41,278 bases of DNA from Caldilineaceae bacterium SB0664_bin_27 (GTDB lineage: Bacteria > Chloroflexota > Anaerolineae > Caldilineales > Caldilineaceae): assembly GCA_009838625.1 (NCBI GenBank), contig VXRG01000171.1, positions 1 through 41,278 of the forward strand, written 5' to 3'. This document shows positions 31,150 through 39,225 of the stretch, one piece after another; within the stretch, counting starts at the first letter, position 1; every line of letters starts with the position of its first letter. The notes beneath the pieces are model-generated. The model searched no databases, was not told the DNA's origin, and saw nothing but the letters and a program-made list of their open reading frames with translations. A program made the translations under genes and the position numbers.

Positions 31150-34100
31150 TTAAAGACTGGTGTTCCACACGGGCCTGGCCGTGAGCATTACCCGCGCCGG
31201 AAAGCTGACGGTGACGGGGCCAAGCAGCCCTGAAACGGTCTGCCCGGGGAAGACATAGTCGGACTCGTAAGGCCCTGTGCTGAAATAGTTGGCCAGTGTA
31301 TTGTAGACAGTTACTTCCAACTCGTTTGCCCCCTCATGCACCTGGCCGGTGATGTCGAAGCGGTAAGGTCGCGCCAGTCGCACGCCCACAACCTGCCCGT
31401 TGACGGCCACCTCCGCCGTCGTGTTCACCGCGCCGAGGTCGAGAACGACTTCGCCCTGCAACTGATTTTCTTTGAGGGTGAATTTCTTCTTGTAAACTGC
31501 GCCGCCGGAGTAGCTCTCCAGCGCGTACTGACTCCAATCGCCCAAGGGCAGAGAGGCGTCAGCGCATTCGAAGCGGACCGGCTGGCGAATGGCCGCGCCG
31601 GCGTAGACGCCGGGCATCTGTTCGACGCGCAGCGCTATCTGGGACACATCCGCCAACGGAGCATCCAGTTGGACCTGTCCATCCCGGACTGCCGTTTCGG
31701 CGCCGTTGACCCATACCTGAACGCTCTCGCCGTCCACATCCAGATGCAGCGTATGCGTCCCCGCCGGCGCCTCGCACCTGTACCAGCCGACGCGTTTCTC
31801 TTTGCGCGGCGCGATCTCATACGTCAATTCGGAAGGCTCGGTGAACCAGGTCAGGCGGGCGGCGGGACGGTCCCGCGCAGGGGTCGTCGACGGCTCCAGG
31901 AGAGCAGCATACGCGCGCAAGGGCTGGGCAGGCGGCTGGGCACAAACGAGCAGGAGCAGATTCAGCCCTTCCTGCAGGACGACCTCGGGCGCCGCCGGAA
32001 CCGGCTCCCCGGAGTCCTCCGGCAGCAGAGCCTCCCCGTTCAGCCACGCACGCTCCACCTGCCCGCTGTCGGCGCCCAGATGCAGGACCCAGCGACCAGC
32101 CCGCGGCGCCCGCACATGGGTGTAGAGGTAGCGCACCCTCTCCTCGTGCTCGTCGGCAATGTCGAAGCAGAGAAACGAGTCCGGAACACCGTGGCTCCCA
32201 CCAAATACGTCGGTGCCCGGCTGCCCGAATTCCTGGGAATAGCAGACCGTCTCCCAATTCATCCCTCCGGCATCCAGTGTATCTGTGTCCCAGGCGCTCA
32301 ATGCCGCCAGCTCCGGCGGCGTCTGCCCGCGTGGGAAAGGGCCGCTGGCCCGCCAGTAAGGGCCGAATGTATAGGTGAAGACGGGCCAGCTGCCGTCGTC
32401 ATAGTCGCGGCTGTGCCAGCCCTGCGCTTCGCCCGGCATTTCCTCCTCCCGGTAGCGGAACTGCCGCGCCTCCGCGCCGATCTGTTCATCACCGGCCGGC
32501 TCGCGGAAATCGCCCCAGCGGTTGTCCATCGTCGGCAGCAGCCGGAAGGACCAGTCGCCCGTCAGGTGCAGCGGGGCCGGCGCCGGGCCTAAGCGGGCTT
32601 TCGCTCCGTACTCGCACCCTTGGTGACGCACGCGCACCGACTTTGCGCCCCCGTCTTCGAAAGTGCCTCGCACCTCTACGGTATCGCCGGCCGTCTCCAC
32701 ATGCGTGATGGCACCCAGATTGTCCGCGGTCACAGCCGGTCTTCCTCCGGGCGGGCGCAGTACCAGCACGATGCCCTGGTTGGCCTCCATCGTCAGCCGT
32801 ACCGTCGTGCGGTCATCCGTGCAGGCGAAGCGGTGCCAGGGCGTTACCTCGCCGCTCCAGCAGTCCCAGATCTCCGGTTCGCCGAGCACGCGCAGGGTAA
32901 AGGTCAGCTCTCTGGGCTCCGATTCGACATTGTAGAGGAAGTAGACGTCCAGCTCGCCGATCCTCTGATGCGTGTGGAAGACGTTCCTCTCTGAAGCGAC
33001 CACATCCCGGTCGATCGCGTCCGAGATTACAGCCGCGATGTCGACCCCCCGCTGCGCGGCATGGGGCGTGCGCGCCGTCTCCTGGCTGGGCATAAAGATA
33101 CCCTGCCCGCCGTTTTCGTTGCGCTGCCGGTAGATACTGCCCAGCGCCTGGCTATGCGCCTCTGTCCGGTGGGCGGCCTCTTCGCTGGAAGCGATGCCGA
33201 AGATGTGCTGCAACCGCGCGCGTATTTCAGGATCGTCGCGGCCGTGCTCCTGCGATGCCCCCGGCAACTGGCGGAAGGCCACCACCGCGCCGCCCCCGTC
33301 ATAGAACTCCTGGAGCTTCGCCAGCGTCTGACGGCGGATCGTCGTCATCGGCGGAAGGAGCACGGTCCGGAACCGGATACCGGCGATCTCCAACGTCCCG
33401 TCGCGCACAACGGCCTGGGTCAGAAGATTGTCGTCGATGAAATCGAAATCGATCCCCGCCTCGTAGATCTGGCGGGCGAGCGCAAAGGTCGTCATCGCGC
33501 ACTCGTCAGCCGCGCTCGTAAACGAGTCCCCCCGCAGCCAGTTGGCGTGGACCGTCGTCAGCGGGTAGAGCAGCGCCACGTCGGCCACATGCGTTCCCTG
33601 GCTCATCACTGCGCTCAGGCGCGACACATAGTCCACGAAGGTCTGCCAGTGTTCCCAGTAGGGCTGGCGCCAGTGAATCGACGGCGGCACCCACTCATAC
33701 CAGCCGCCCAGCGTGTTGTAGAGCCCACCGTGCTGATTGTACAGATTCAGCCCGTAGGCATAGTTTTCATTCGTCCAGGCAACGTTTTCCTCCTGCGTCA
33801 TGCCCCAGCCAGACCCCCAGTAGACGCACATCGACGCCCGCTCCCGTTCGTAGATGTGCAGGATCGAGCTGGACAGCTTGGCGTCGATGAAACAGCGCTC
33901 TCCGGGCAGACTGGCGCCGGGGTCCTCGTTGCCGGTGACGTGGAACCAGCGCATCAGGCGGAAGAAATCGCCGTAATGCCACGTCTGCCCCAGCATGTCC
34001 TGCCGCCCCCAGGTGGCGATCGTACCGTAGCGCAACCCCCGCTCTTCGTGCCAGTCGCACAGCGGCCTGTAGAGGTTCTCCTCCAGCAGTGTCGACATCA

Positions 34101-34959
34101 CTTCGTAGTAGTCGCAGCGGATCTTGTCGGTGAAGGCGCCGACGTCGTGGAAAAGGCCGACCAGCCAGGGCGAGGGGTCATAGCCCTTTTCCGCCTTGAA
34201 CCGTTCCACCAGCTCCGGCGCGTAGAGGATGTTGCCGTTGAGCACATAGAGCTCATCCTGCCCGTAGAGCGACAGCGTGCTGCCGACAAACTCGTGCAAC
34301 CGCTCCTCATGCTCCTGCCAGTAGATTTCGAGATAGCGGGCGGCGACATGGGGGTTGAGGTAGTCGAGATCGTGGGGCTGGCTGGCGACGGCCGCAAGCA
34401 GCCAGCCCGGTTCCGGCGCGTCCCATGACAGCGCCTGCCCCGGCTCCGGCAGTGCCAGTTCCCGGGAAGAGCTGGGATCCAGCTCCCCTTCCCCGAGCCG
34501 GTATGCGGCTGCGGCCAGGACCGTCTCCCCCTGAGGCAGGTCGAGCTGCAGCGTCCCTGCCTCCTGCGAGCGCGCCTCGTGAATGACCAGACGGCGGCCC
34601 TCCAACTCCGGCCGCGCCGCGCGCTCCGCCCGCAGCAGATCCTGCCAATATTCGCGCCCCTCCCAGCCGGAGAACCACGCTTCCAGCCCAAGGCGCTCGT
34701 GCTCAGACACGGAATGCCGGAAGAACTCCCACCATTCCTCGCTGAAGTAGGCCGGCCAAGTCCCGTAGCGCTCGCCGTCAAGATAACGGGGATAGTACCA
34801 GGTGCCGCCAACGCCTTTCTTCTTCAACTCCTCCAGCTGCCAGGTGATGCGCTCCTTGTTCAGATCCCCCGTCTCCCAGAACCAGGTGACGAAGTCGCTG
34901 TAGTCGAGGGGCGGCTGGCGGAAAAGTTGGCGTAGGGAGTCGTAGGATGGAGTGGTCAT
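31150..34959 (-). CDS. GH106-like glycoside hydrolase, putative alpha-L-rhamnosidase
   Basis: This 1269-residue protein starts with the GH106 pattern: a fold entry FVTWFWETGDLNKERITWQL, then GGTWYYPRYLDG, FSEEWWEFFRHSVSE and LGLEAWFSGWEG. The catalytic multi-domain core extends to roughly residue 800. The rest holds beta-sandwich domains of galactose-binding type (TGDWSFRLLP near 815, WVLHLGADSGQVERAWLNGE near 980, VVLDLGAVNTTAEVAVNGQV near 1190). Family members remove terminal alpha-L-rhamnose from pectin, flavonoids or algal glycans. No signal peptide is visible at the ATG and the ribosome-binding site is poor, so location is uncertain: cytoplasmic action on imported oligosaccharides fits. 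It heads the run of sugar genes. The catalytic acids cannot be placed by eye. Confidence 0.82.
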   Translation of the reverse strand: MTTPSYDSLRQLFRQPPLDYSDFVTWFWETGDLNKERITWQLEELKKKGVGGTWYYPRYLDGERYGTWPAYFSEEWWEFFRHSVSEHERLGLEAWFSGWEGREYWQDLLRAERAARPELEGRRLVIHEARSQEAGTLQLDLPQGETVLAAAAYRLGEGELDPSSSRELALPEPGQALSWDAPEPGWLLAAVASQPHDLDYLNPHVAARYLEIYWQEHEERLHEFVGSTLSLYGQDELYVLNGNILYAPELVERFKAEKGYDPSPWLVGLFHDVGAFTDKIRCDYYEVMSTLLEENLYRPLCDWHEERGLRYGTIATWGRQDMLGQTWHYGDFFRLMRWFHVTGNEDPGASLPGERCFIDAKLSSSILHIYERERASMCVYWGSGWGMTQEENVAWTNENYAYGLNLYNQHGGLYNTLGGWYEWVPPSIHWRQPYWEHWQTFVDYVSRLSAVMSQGTHVADVALLYPLTTVHANWLRGDSFTSAADECAMTTFALARQIYEAGIDFDFIDDNLLTQAVVRDGTLEIAGIRFRTVLLPPMTTIRRQTLAKLQEFYDGGGAVVAFRQLPGASQEHGRDDPEIRARLQHIFGIASSEEAAHRTEAHSQALGSIYRQRNENGGQGIFMPSQETARTPHAAQRGVDIAAVISDAIDRDVVASERNVFHTHQRIGELDVYFLYNVESEPRELTFTLRVLGEPEIWDCWSGEVTPWHRFACTDDRTTVRLTMEANQGIVLVLRPPGGRPAVTADNLGAITHVETAGDTVEVRGTFEDGGAKSVRVRHQGCEYGAKARLGPAPAPLHLTGDWSFRLLPTMDNRWGDFREPAGDEQIGAEARQFRYREEEMPGEAQGWHSRDYDDGSWPVFTYTFGPYWRASGPFPRGQTPPELAALSAWDTDTLDAGGMNWETVCYSQEFGQPGTDVFGGSHGVPDSFLCFDIADEHEERVRYLYTHVRAPRAGRWVLHLGADSGQVERAWLNGEALLPEDSGEPVPAAPEVVLQEGLNLLLLVCAQPPAQPLRAYAALLEPSTTPARDRPAARLTWFTEPSELTYEIAPRKEKRVGWYRCEAPAGTHTLHLDVDGESVQVWVNGAETAVRDGQVQLDAPLADVSQIALRVEQMPGVYAGAAIRQPVRFECADASLPLGDWSQYALESYSGGAVYKKKFTLKENQLQGEVVLDLGAVNTTAEVAVNGQVVGVRLARPYRFDITGQVHEGANELEVTVYNTLANYFSTGPYESDYVFPGQTVSGLLGPVTVSFPARVMLTARPVWNTSL

Positions 34960-35278
34960 TTTGTGAGTTCTATGTTATGGGACCTATGTCTTTGGTATTG
35001 CAGGATCAGGGACGTTCGTATTGGATGGGAGCGGGAGTTTCACTCAGGTTCCAGCGGTTAGGCGATTGCGTCTGGGTTGCGGGCGGGCTCCGCGCTTCCA
35101 GGCAAAGGCCGGAACGCATATGGGAGGCATGGATAGCTATCTGTAAACGAACAGGCGGTTTTCATTGTAACCGTTGGCTCTGACGCATTCAAAGCCGGGC
35201 CAAGAGGGGGTCTTATGGAGGGCTGGCGACGTGTGCAGTACGGCGCGCCTGCAGATGCAAACGCGCCGTAGGGGCAGT
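34960..35278. other. 319-bp intergenic region before the rhamnosidase gene
   Basis: It must carry the rhamnosidase promoter and the 3' end of the upstream secreted-protein transcript. No convincing -35/-10 pair was found. A 9-bp hairpin (35239-35270) is the only clear structure. No coding sequence was recognised. Confidence 0.5.
35239..35270. terminator. hairpin after the SH3-domain gene
   Basis: TACGGCGCG (35239-35247) pairs with CGCGCCGTA (35262-35270). It lies 8 bp after the minus-strand stop at 35279. There is no T-run, so it is a possible Rho-dependent or stabilising structure rather than a firm terminator. Confidence 0.4.
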
Positions 35279-36061
35279 CTAGCTATCGCAGTAGACTTCG
35301 TCCAGGAAATAGACGACTGCCCTGATCCAAACCCAGCCGTCGGGGGCGCCGGGCACAAGGATCTTATGCCAGAAGCGATTTCCCGTCTTTGTGCATACAT
35401 AAACGTACTCACCGGGAGGCACAGCGTATTTCCCTGGTCCGGGCTTTAGCGTCCCTCGCCAGTCGGTTTCAGAGGGAGCCGCCCAATAGGACTGGCGTGT
35501 CTCGTCAATTATGATTCTCTGTGTGTCACGCGCGGGCGTTGGGGCGGGTTGGCTCCTGGCCGGTGGTACAGGCGTCCTTACAACCGGAACAGCCAGATTG
35601 CGATTATTGGTCAGACCGATCCATATCCAAGCCGTCTGTCCATTGTAGTTGATACGATACCAGTCTCCGGCCGCGTTCTTACCCGTTACCCTGTACACCG
35701 TGCCTACTGCCGACTGGCCGACAACGTTGTAATTCGTGCCCGGACCGCCGCGGACATTCGACGCCCTGGTGATTGTGACTGTGTCCGGCCGGGGTGTCGA
35801 CGTGGGTCTGCGCGTGGATGTCGGCCTTCGTGTCGACGTGGGTCTTCGTGTGGAAGTGGGTCTCGTCGTCGAGGTTGGTTTCGGCGTTGCCTCCAAGGCC
35901 GCTAATCTTTTCTCTATTCCGTCCACCCGCCCCGTGAGAGCGGCCAACCCTTCAGCCAGTCCCTCCAGGGTAAGATTTCCTTGGGCCATAGCCACTGTCG
36001 TTCCGATGCCAAGCAGATAGAATGCTATGGCCACCACTACAAGCTTGATCTTACGGCTCAT
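35279..36061 (-). CDS. secreted SH3b-domain protein with coiled-coil stalk and Thr/Pro repeat linker
   Basis: This 260-residue protein has a signal peptide or anchor (about residues 6-26), a stalk LTLEGLAEGLAALTGRVDGI (30-49) ending ALEATP, and a linker with four RPTSTR-type hexamers (about 66-92, an 18-bp DNA period). A bacterial SH3b domain follows (about 95-155: SNVRGGPGTNYNVVG, GDWYRINYNGQTAWIW). The unique C-terminal region (180-260) includes YVYVCTKTGNRFWHKI and WVWIRAVVYF. SH3b domains bind cell-wall peptides or other surface ligands. GGAGGAGG lies directly before the ATG. The stalk is shared with the secreted protein at 5.7 kb. Function unknown; an envelope-associated role is likely. 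Confidence 0.85.
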   Translation of the reverse strand: MSRKIKLVVVAIAFYLLGIGTTVAMAQGNLTLEGLAEGLAALTGRVDGIEKRLAALEATPKPTSTTRPTSTRRPTSTRRPTSTRRPTSTPRPDTVTITRASNVRGGPGTNYNVVGQSAVGTVYRVTGKNAAGDWYRINYNGQTAWIWIGLTNNRNLAVPVVRTPVPPARSQPAPTPARDTQRIIIDETRQSYWAAPSETDWRGTLKPGPGKYAVPPGEYVYVCTKTGNRFWHKILVPGAPDGWVWIRAVVYFLDEVYCDS

Positions 36062-36296
36062 TTCCTCCTCCGAATTTGGTAAGATTCACATAGGCCGGTC
36101 TTCCCGGAAGCCCGTACAGCCCCGGGACGCGAAAAACATCGGACAAGGTCGAACTGCCCCGATCCGACGTTTGAGTTCTGTTTTCTATTGGTTTGGTGCA
36201 CGTCTTGCGGTCGGGGTCGTTGACGATGCCGCGGCGGCCGGTTCTGACGCGGCGTGGTCGATGACCGATTCGGGGGCGAAGCGGTGGTCGAGAAGA

Positions 36297-37175
36297 TTAG
36301 ACTTTGATCGCTCCTGAAGTTAGGCCGGCCACGAACCAGCGGCTTGTAAAGACGAAGAGGATAACCAAGGGGATCGAGCCGATCAACAGCCCCGCCATCG
36401 TCAGCCCGTAACGGGTGAAGTACTCCGTCTGATAGGCCCACAGGCCGGGTGTCAGGGGCAGGAGGGTTTGCCGTTGGATGGTCAAGTAGGGCCAGATCAG
36501 ATTGTTCCACGTGCCGAGAATGTTCAGTATCGCGGCCACGCCCAGCATAGATTTGCTCAGAGGCAGCGCGATGCGCCAGTAGCCCTGCCACTCGCTGGCG
36601 CCGTCGATGCGCGCCGCGTCGAACAGCTCCTTGGGCAGGCTTTCAAAAAAGGTGCGCAGGATGAACATGGCGAAAACCTGTCCGCTCGCGATCCACGGCA
36701 GAATCATCGCCCAATACGTATTCATCAGGCCGAGATCCTTCACCAGCACAAAGGACGGGATCAGCGTCATCGCCGAAGGGACCATCATCAGCGACAGCAC
36801 CAGGTAGAACAGCGGCTGCCGGGCCGGGAACTCCAAAATTCCGAACGCATAGGCCGACAGCGACGCCAGCAACAGGACGCCCAAAACCGTCACGCCGCTA
36901 ATGATAATACTGTTCCTGATGAACTCCAGCACGATCTCAAAGGCAAATCCGTAATTCTCCCAGTGCAGCGGGAAAGTCAGCGCAAACGGCTGGCGGGCAA
37001 ACTGCGGGATCGTCTTCAGCGAAATCAGGAAGGCCATCACCAGCGGCGCGATGCCCCCGACCAGGAACAGACCCAATAACACGATCCGCCACCAGTCCCC
37101 GCGCAGAAAGACGCCCACCTGCTCGCCCCTGCTCCGCCTATACTGTATTCTCGTCTCCGTCCCTGCCGCACTCAT
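36297..37175 (-). CDS. carbohydrate ABC transporter permease, MalG type (second system)
   Basis: This 292-residue membrane protein has about six hydrophobic segments and the EAA loop LPKELFDAARIDGASEWQGY (about 190-210). The ATG at 37175 has GGGAG 9 bases upstream; the frame to 37247 adds an Arg-rich leader that is probably untranslated. It is last in the operon binding protein-PhyH-MalF-MalG. The 235-bp gap before the SH3 gene (36062-36296) shows no gene and no clear promoter. The substrate may be the product of the neighbouring rhamnosidase, an inference from position only. Confidence 0.92.
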   Translation of the reverse strand: MSAAGTETRIQYRRSRGEQVGVFLRGDWWRIVLLGLFLVGGIAPLVMAFLISLKTIPQFARQPFALTFPLHWENYGFAFEIVLEFIRNSIIISGVTVLGVLLLASLSAYAFGILEFPARQPLFYLVLSLMMVPSAMTLIPSFVLVKDLGLMNTYWAMILPWIASGQVFAMFILRTFFESLPKELFDAARIDGASEWQGYWRIALPLSKSMLGVAAILNILGTWNNLIWPYLTIQRQTLLPLTPGLWAYQTEYFTRYGLTMAGLLIGSIPLVILFVFTSRWFVAGLTSGAIKV

Positions 37176-37270
37176 GGCAATAACTCCCAACTGCAGTCTA
37201 GCGTTTCGAGTTTTTCGTTCTCTTCTCGCACCAGCAGGTATCACCAAAAACTAGAAACTGAAAACTGACG

Positions 37271-38230
37271 TTAGTACTCCTCAGTCGTAATGTACTTCAT
37301 GTTGATCAGCGTCAGCACAAGGGTGAGAAGGAACAGGACGACGCCGATAGCGGAAGCGTAGCCCATCTTGTTGATGCGGAAGGCGTTCCAGAACATCCAC
37401 ATCCCCGGCACCATTGTGCTGTTGATCGGTCCGCCCTGCGTCATCGCGAACACCGCCGTGAACTCCTGCACACCCCACATGATAGTCAGCACCGAAATCA
37501 GCTTGATCTGCCCCGCGATCAGCGGTAGTTCGATCGACCAGAAGCGCCGCATCTCTGTCGCCCCATCGATCATCGCGCTTTCGACGATCTCGTAGGGGAT
37601 CGCCTGCAGGCCCGCCAGCAGAATCAGGATGGCCACCCCGTCCACCCACGGGAAGTTGCGCAGCATCACCGCGTACAGCGCCACGTTCGGGTCTGACAGC
37701 CACGCTCGCGTCCACGACTCCAGGCCTATCCATGTCAAAAACAGATTCAGCGGCCCTACCTTCACGTCATAGATGAACTTCCACAGCATCAACGGCACGA
37801 TCGCGGGAATAACCACCGGCAGAATCATCCCCAACCGGAATGTGTACTGCGCCCTTCCTCCACGCAGCCGGTGGATCAGCACTGCAATGAACAGTGATAC
37901 GCCCACCGTCGACACCACATACCAGGCCGCCAGCTGCAACATGTGGTCCATCGAGTTCAGAAATACGCGGTCTTTGGTGAAGAGTTGGACGAAGTTGCCC
38001 AGGCCCACAAAATCCGAATCCAGGCCGGGCGCCCACTTGAACGCCGACCGGTACAGCCCCAGCAGGGCGGGGTAGTACATGAAGATCAGGAGAAAGACGA
38101 AGGTGGGGGCGAGCATCGTGTAGGCGACGCGCCCTTCGTAGATACGTCTTCCGAGAGGCTTTCTGAGTTCCTGAATGTCCGCGGCCTGGGCCGGAGCATT
38201 GGGCAGGGCGGGCATCTCTTTTACAGCCAT
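37271..38230 (-). CDS. carbohydrate ABC transporter permease, MalF type (second system)
   Basis: This 319-residue membrane protein has a cytoplasmic N-terminus rich in Ala/Pro and a first hydrophobic helix LAPTFVFLLIFMYYPALLGL (about 40-60). The EAA loop reads IPYEIVESAMIDGATEMRRF, in which the usual second Ala is Ser. AAGGAT precedes the ATG. It pairs with the MalG-type gene 95 bp downstream. It shares only family-level similarity with the permease at 1.1 kb, so the two operons are not recent duplicates. Confidence 0.93.
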   Translation of the reverse strand: MAVKEMPALPNAPAQAADIQELRKPLGRRIYEGRVAYTMLAPTFVFLLIFMYYPALLGLYRSAFKWAPGLDSDFVGLGNFVQLFTKDRVFLNSMDHMLQLAAWYVVSTVGVSLFIAVLIHRLRGGRAQYTFRLGMILPVVIPAIVPLMLWKFIYDVKVGPLNLFLTWIGLESWTRAWLSDPNVALYAVMLRNFPWVDGVAILILLAGLQAIPYEIVESAMIDGATEMRRFWSIELPLIAGQIKLISVLTIMWGVQEFTAVFAMTQGGPINSTMVPGMWMFWNAFRINKMGYASAIGVVLFLLTLVLTLINMKYITTEEY

Positions 38231-38248
38231 CAGCGTATCCTTATTTGA

Positions 38249-38333
38249 GGAGTGAGCAACTGCGAGTCGTAAGGAGTGAGAGCTGTTCTCATTTTAGTGA
38301 CTACGGCCAGGCTCACTCTTCTCTGCTCACTCC
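38249..38333. repeat. inverted repeat of GGAGTGAG type between PhyH and permease genes
   Basis: GGAGTGAGCA (38249-38258) pairs perfectly with TGCTCACTCC (38324-38333). A second GGAGTGAG (38273-38280) and CTCACTCT (38312-38319) lie inside, giving a nested hairpin. The same GGAGTGAG motif builds the hairpin at 39167-39198 on the other side of the PhyH gene. It fills nearly the whole 105-bp gap. Confidence 0.65.
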
Positions 38334-38335
38334 AT

Positions 38336-39142
38336 CTAATCGTCGTACGGGCCGTTCGAATAGATCAATGGCAGATGTTCGTCGTCTGCAATAACGTCTC
38401 CCACGCGCAGGCGTTCGGCCACCTCCGCCGGCAGCGCAGCCGGCCGGCCGTTGTAGACCGAGCCTTCGGGCATGAACAGCATCGACAGCGCCCGCCGGGA
38501 ATGGATGGTCATGTTGGGGCCGGCAGCATGGGCGATCATCCCATTGATGAAGACGCCGTCCCCTGCCTTCACCTCCACCGCGGCCGGCTCAATCTCCCTC
38601 CACTCGGGATAGTCTTCCAGCAGGCCGTCGATCTTCGTCTCGTTCAGGTTGCCAGTTACATCGAAGCGGCTGCTCTTGTGCGTCCCTGGCAGAAAGTACA
38701 TGCAGCCGTTCTGCAGCGTGGCGTCGTCGAGCGCCACCCACAACATGATCGACTGCCGCGAGTGGAATGGGTCCATCGCGTTGTCCACGTGCCAGTTGGT
38801 TGGGTGCGCCCAGGGCTCCTTGACCAGCGCGTGGTCGTGGTACAGGCGGATACCGTCCACGCCGGTCAACTCTGCGGCCAGCCTCCCCAGCCGCCTGTCC
38901 GTCACCAGCGCCTTGATCTCCGCGCTCGTCTTCCACAGGTTGACGCACTGCACGAAGACGTCTTGATAGTGGTCGTCGCGTCCCTGGTTGTGGCGCCCGT
39001 TGATCCTGAAGTGCCGCGCCATGCCGTCGGCCAGCGCGACGCGCCATCTCTCCAACTCCTCCCCGTCCAACAGAGCATCAACGACCAGGTAGCCGTTCTC
39101 CCGGTAGAATTCGACCTGTCGAGCGGAAAGTGCGGTGTTCAT
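38336..39142 (-). CDS. PhyH family Fe(II)/2-oxoglutarate-dependent dioxygenase within ABC operon
   Basis: This 268-residue dioxygenase has the iron triad His118/Asp120 (NWHVDNAM) and His205 (GMIAHAAGPN), and Arg216 or Arg217 (IHSRRALSM) for 2-oxoglutarate. The central LWVALDDATLQNGCMYFLPG is characteristic of the family. The ATG at 39142 has GAGG 9 bases upstream; a TTG one codon earlier is possible. It lies between the binding-protein and permease genes, with hairpins on both sides, so it is probably co-transcribed and acts on the imported compound or something derived from it. It is only distantly similar to the PhyH at 3.9 kb. Confidence 0.93.
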   Translation of the reverse strand: MNTALSARQVEFYRENGYLVVDALLDGEELERWRVALADGMARHFRINGRHNQGRDDHYQDVFVQCVNLWKTSAEIKALVTDRRLGRLAAELTGVDGIRLYHDHALVKEPWAHPTNWHVDNAMDPFHSRQSIMLWVALDDATLQNGCMYFLPGTHKSSRFDVTGNLNETKIDGLLEDYPEWREIEPAAVEVKAGDGVFINGMIAHAAGPNMTIHSRRALSMLFMPEGSVYNGRPAALPAEVAERLRVGDVIADDEHLPLIYSNGPYDD

Positions 39143-39166
39143 CAAAGCGCCTCAAAGAGGAATAAA

Positions 39167-39198
39167 GGAGTGAGAGGCATGTAACTACCTCTCACTCC
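39167..39198. promoter_or_regulatory. hairpin between binding-protein and PhyH genes
   Basis: GGAGTGAGAGG (39167-39177) pairs perfectly with CCTCTCACTCC (39188-39198) around a 10-base loop. It lies 28 bp after the binding-protein stop in transcription order. There is no T-run. Like the palindrome at 2096-2127 it sits just behind a binding-protein gene, which suggests mRNA-end protection or partial termination. Confidence 0.65.
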
Positions 39199-39225
39199 CC
39201 ACCCCTCTTCACTCTCTCCCAATTA

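Noticed and set aside
31336..32592. 418-codon plus-strand open frame
   Set aside because: Antisense to the C-terminal domains of the GH106-like gene; Arg-rich, no motifs.
33061..34428. 455-codon plus-strand open frame
   Set aside because: Antisense to the GH106-like gene; composition is a GC-skew shadow.
35800..35880. Tandem repeats considered as a CRISPR-like or minisatellite array
   Set aside because: The 18-bp period is in frame and encodes the RPTSTR linker of the SH3 protein; there are no spacers.
36058..36591. 177-codon minus-strand open frame spanning the gap before the SH3 gene
   Set aside because: It overlaps the MalG-type permease C-terminus out of frame and is rich in Pro/Arg/Ser with no motif.
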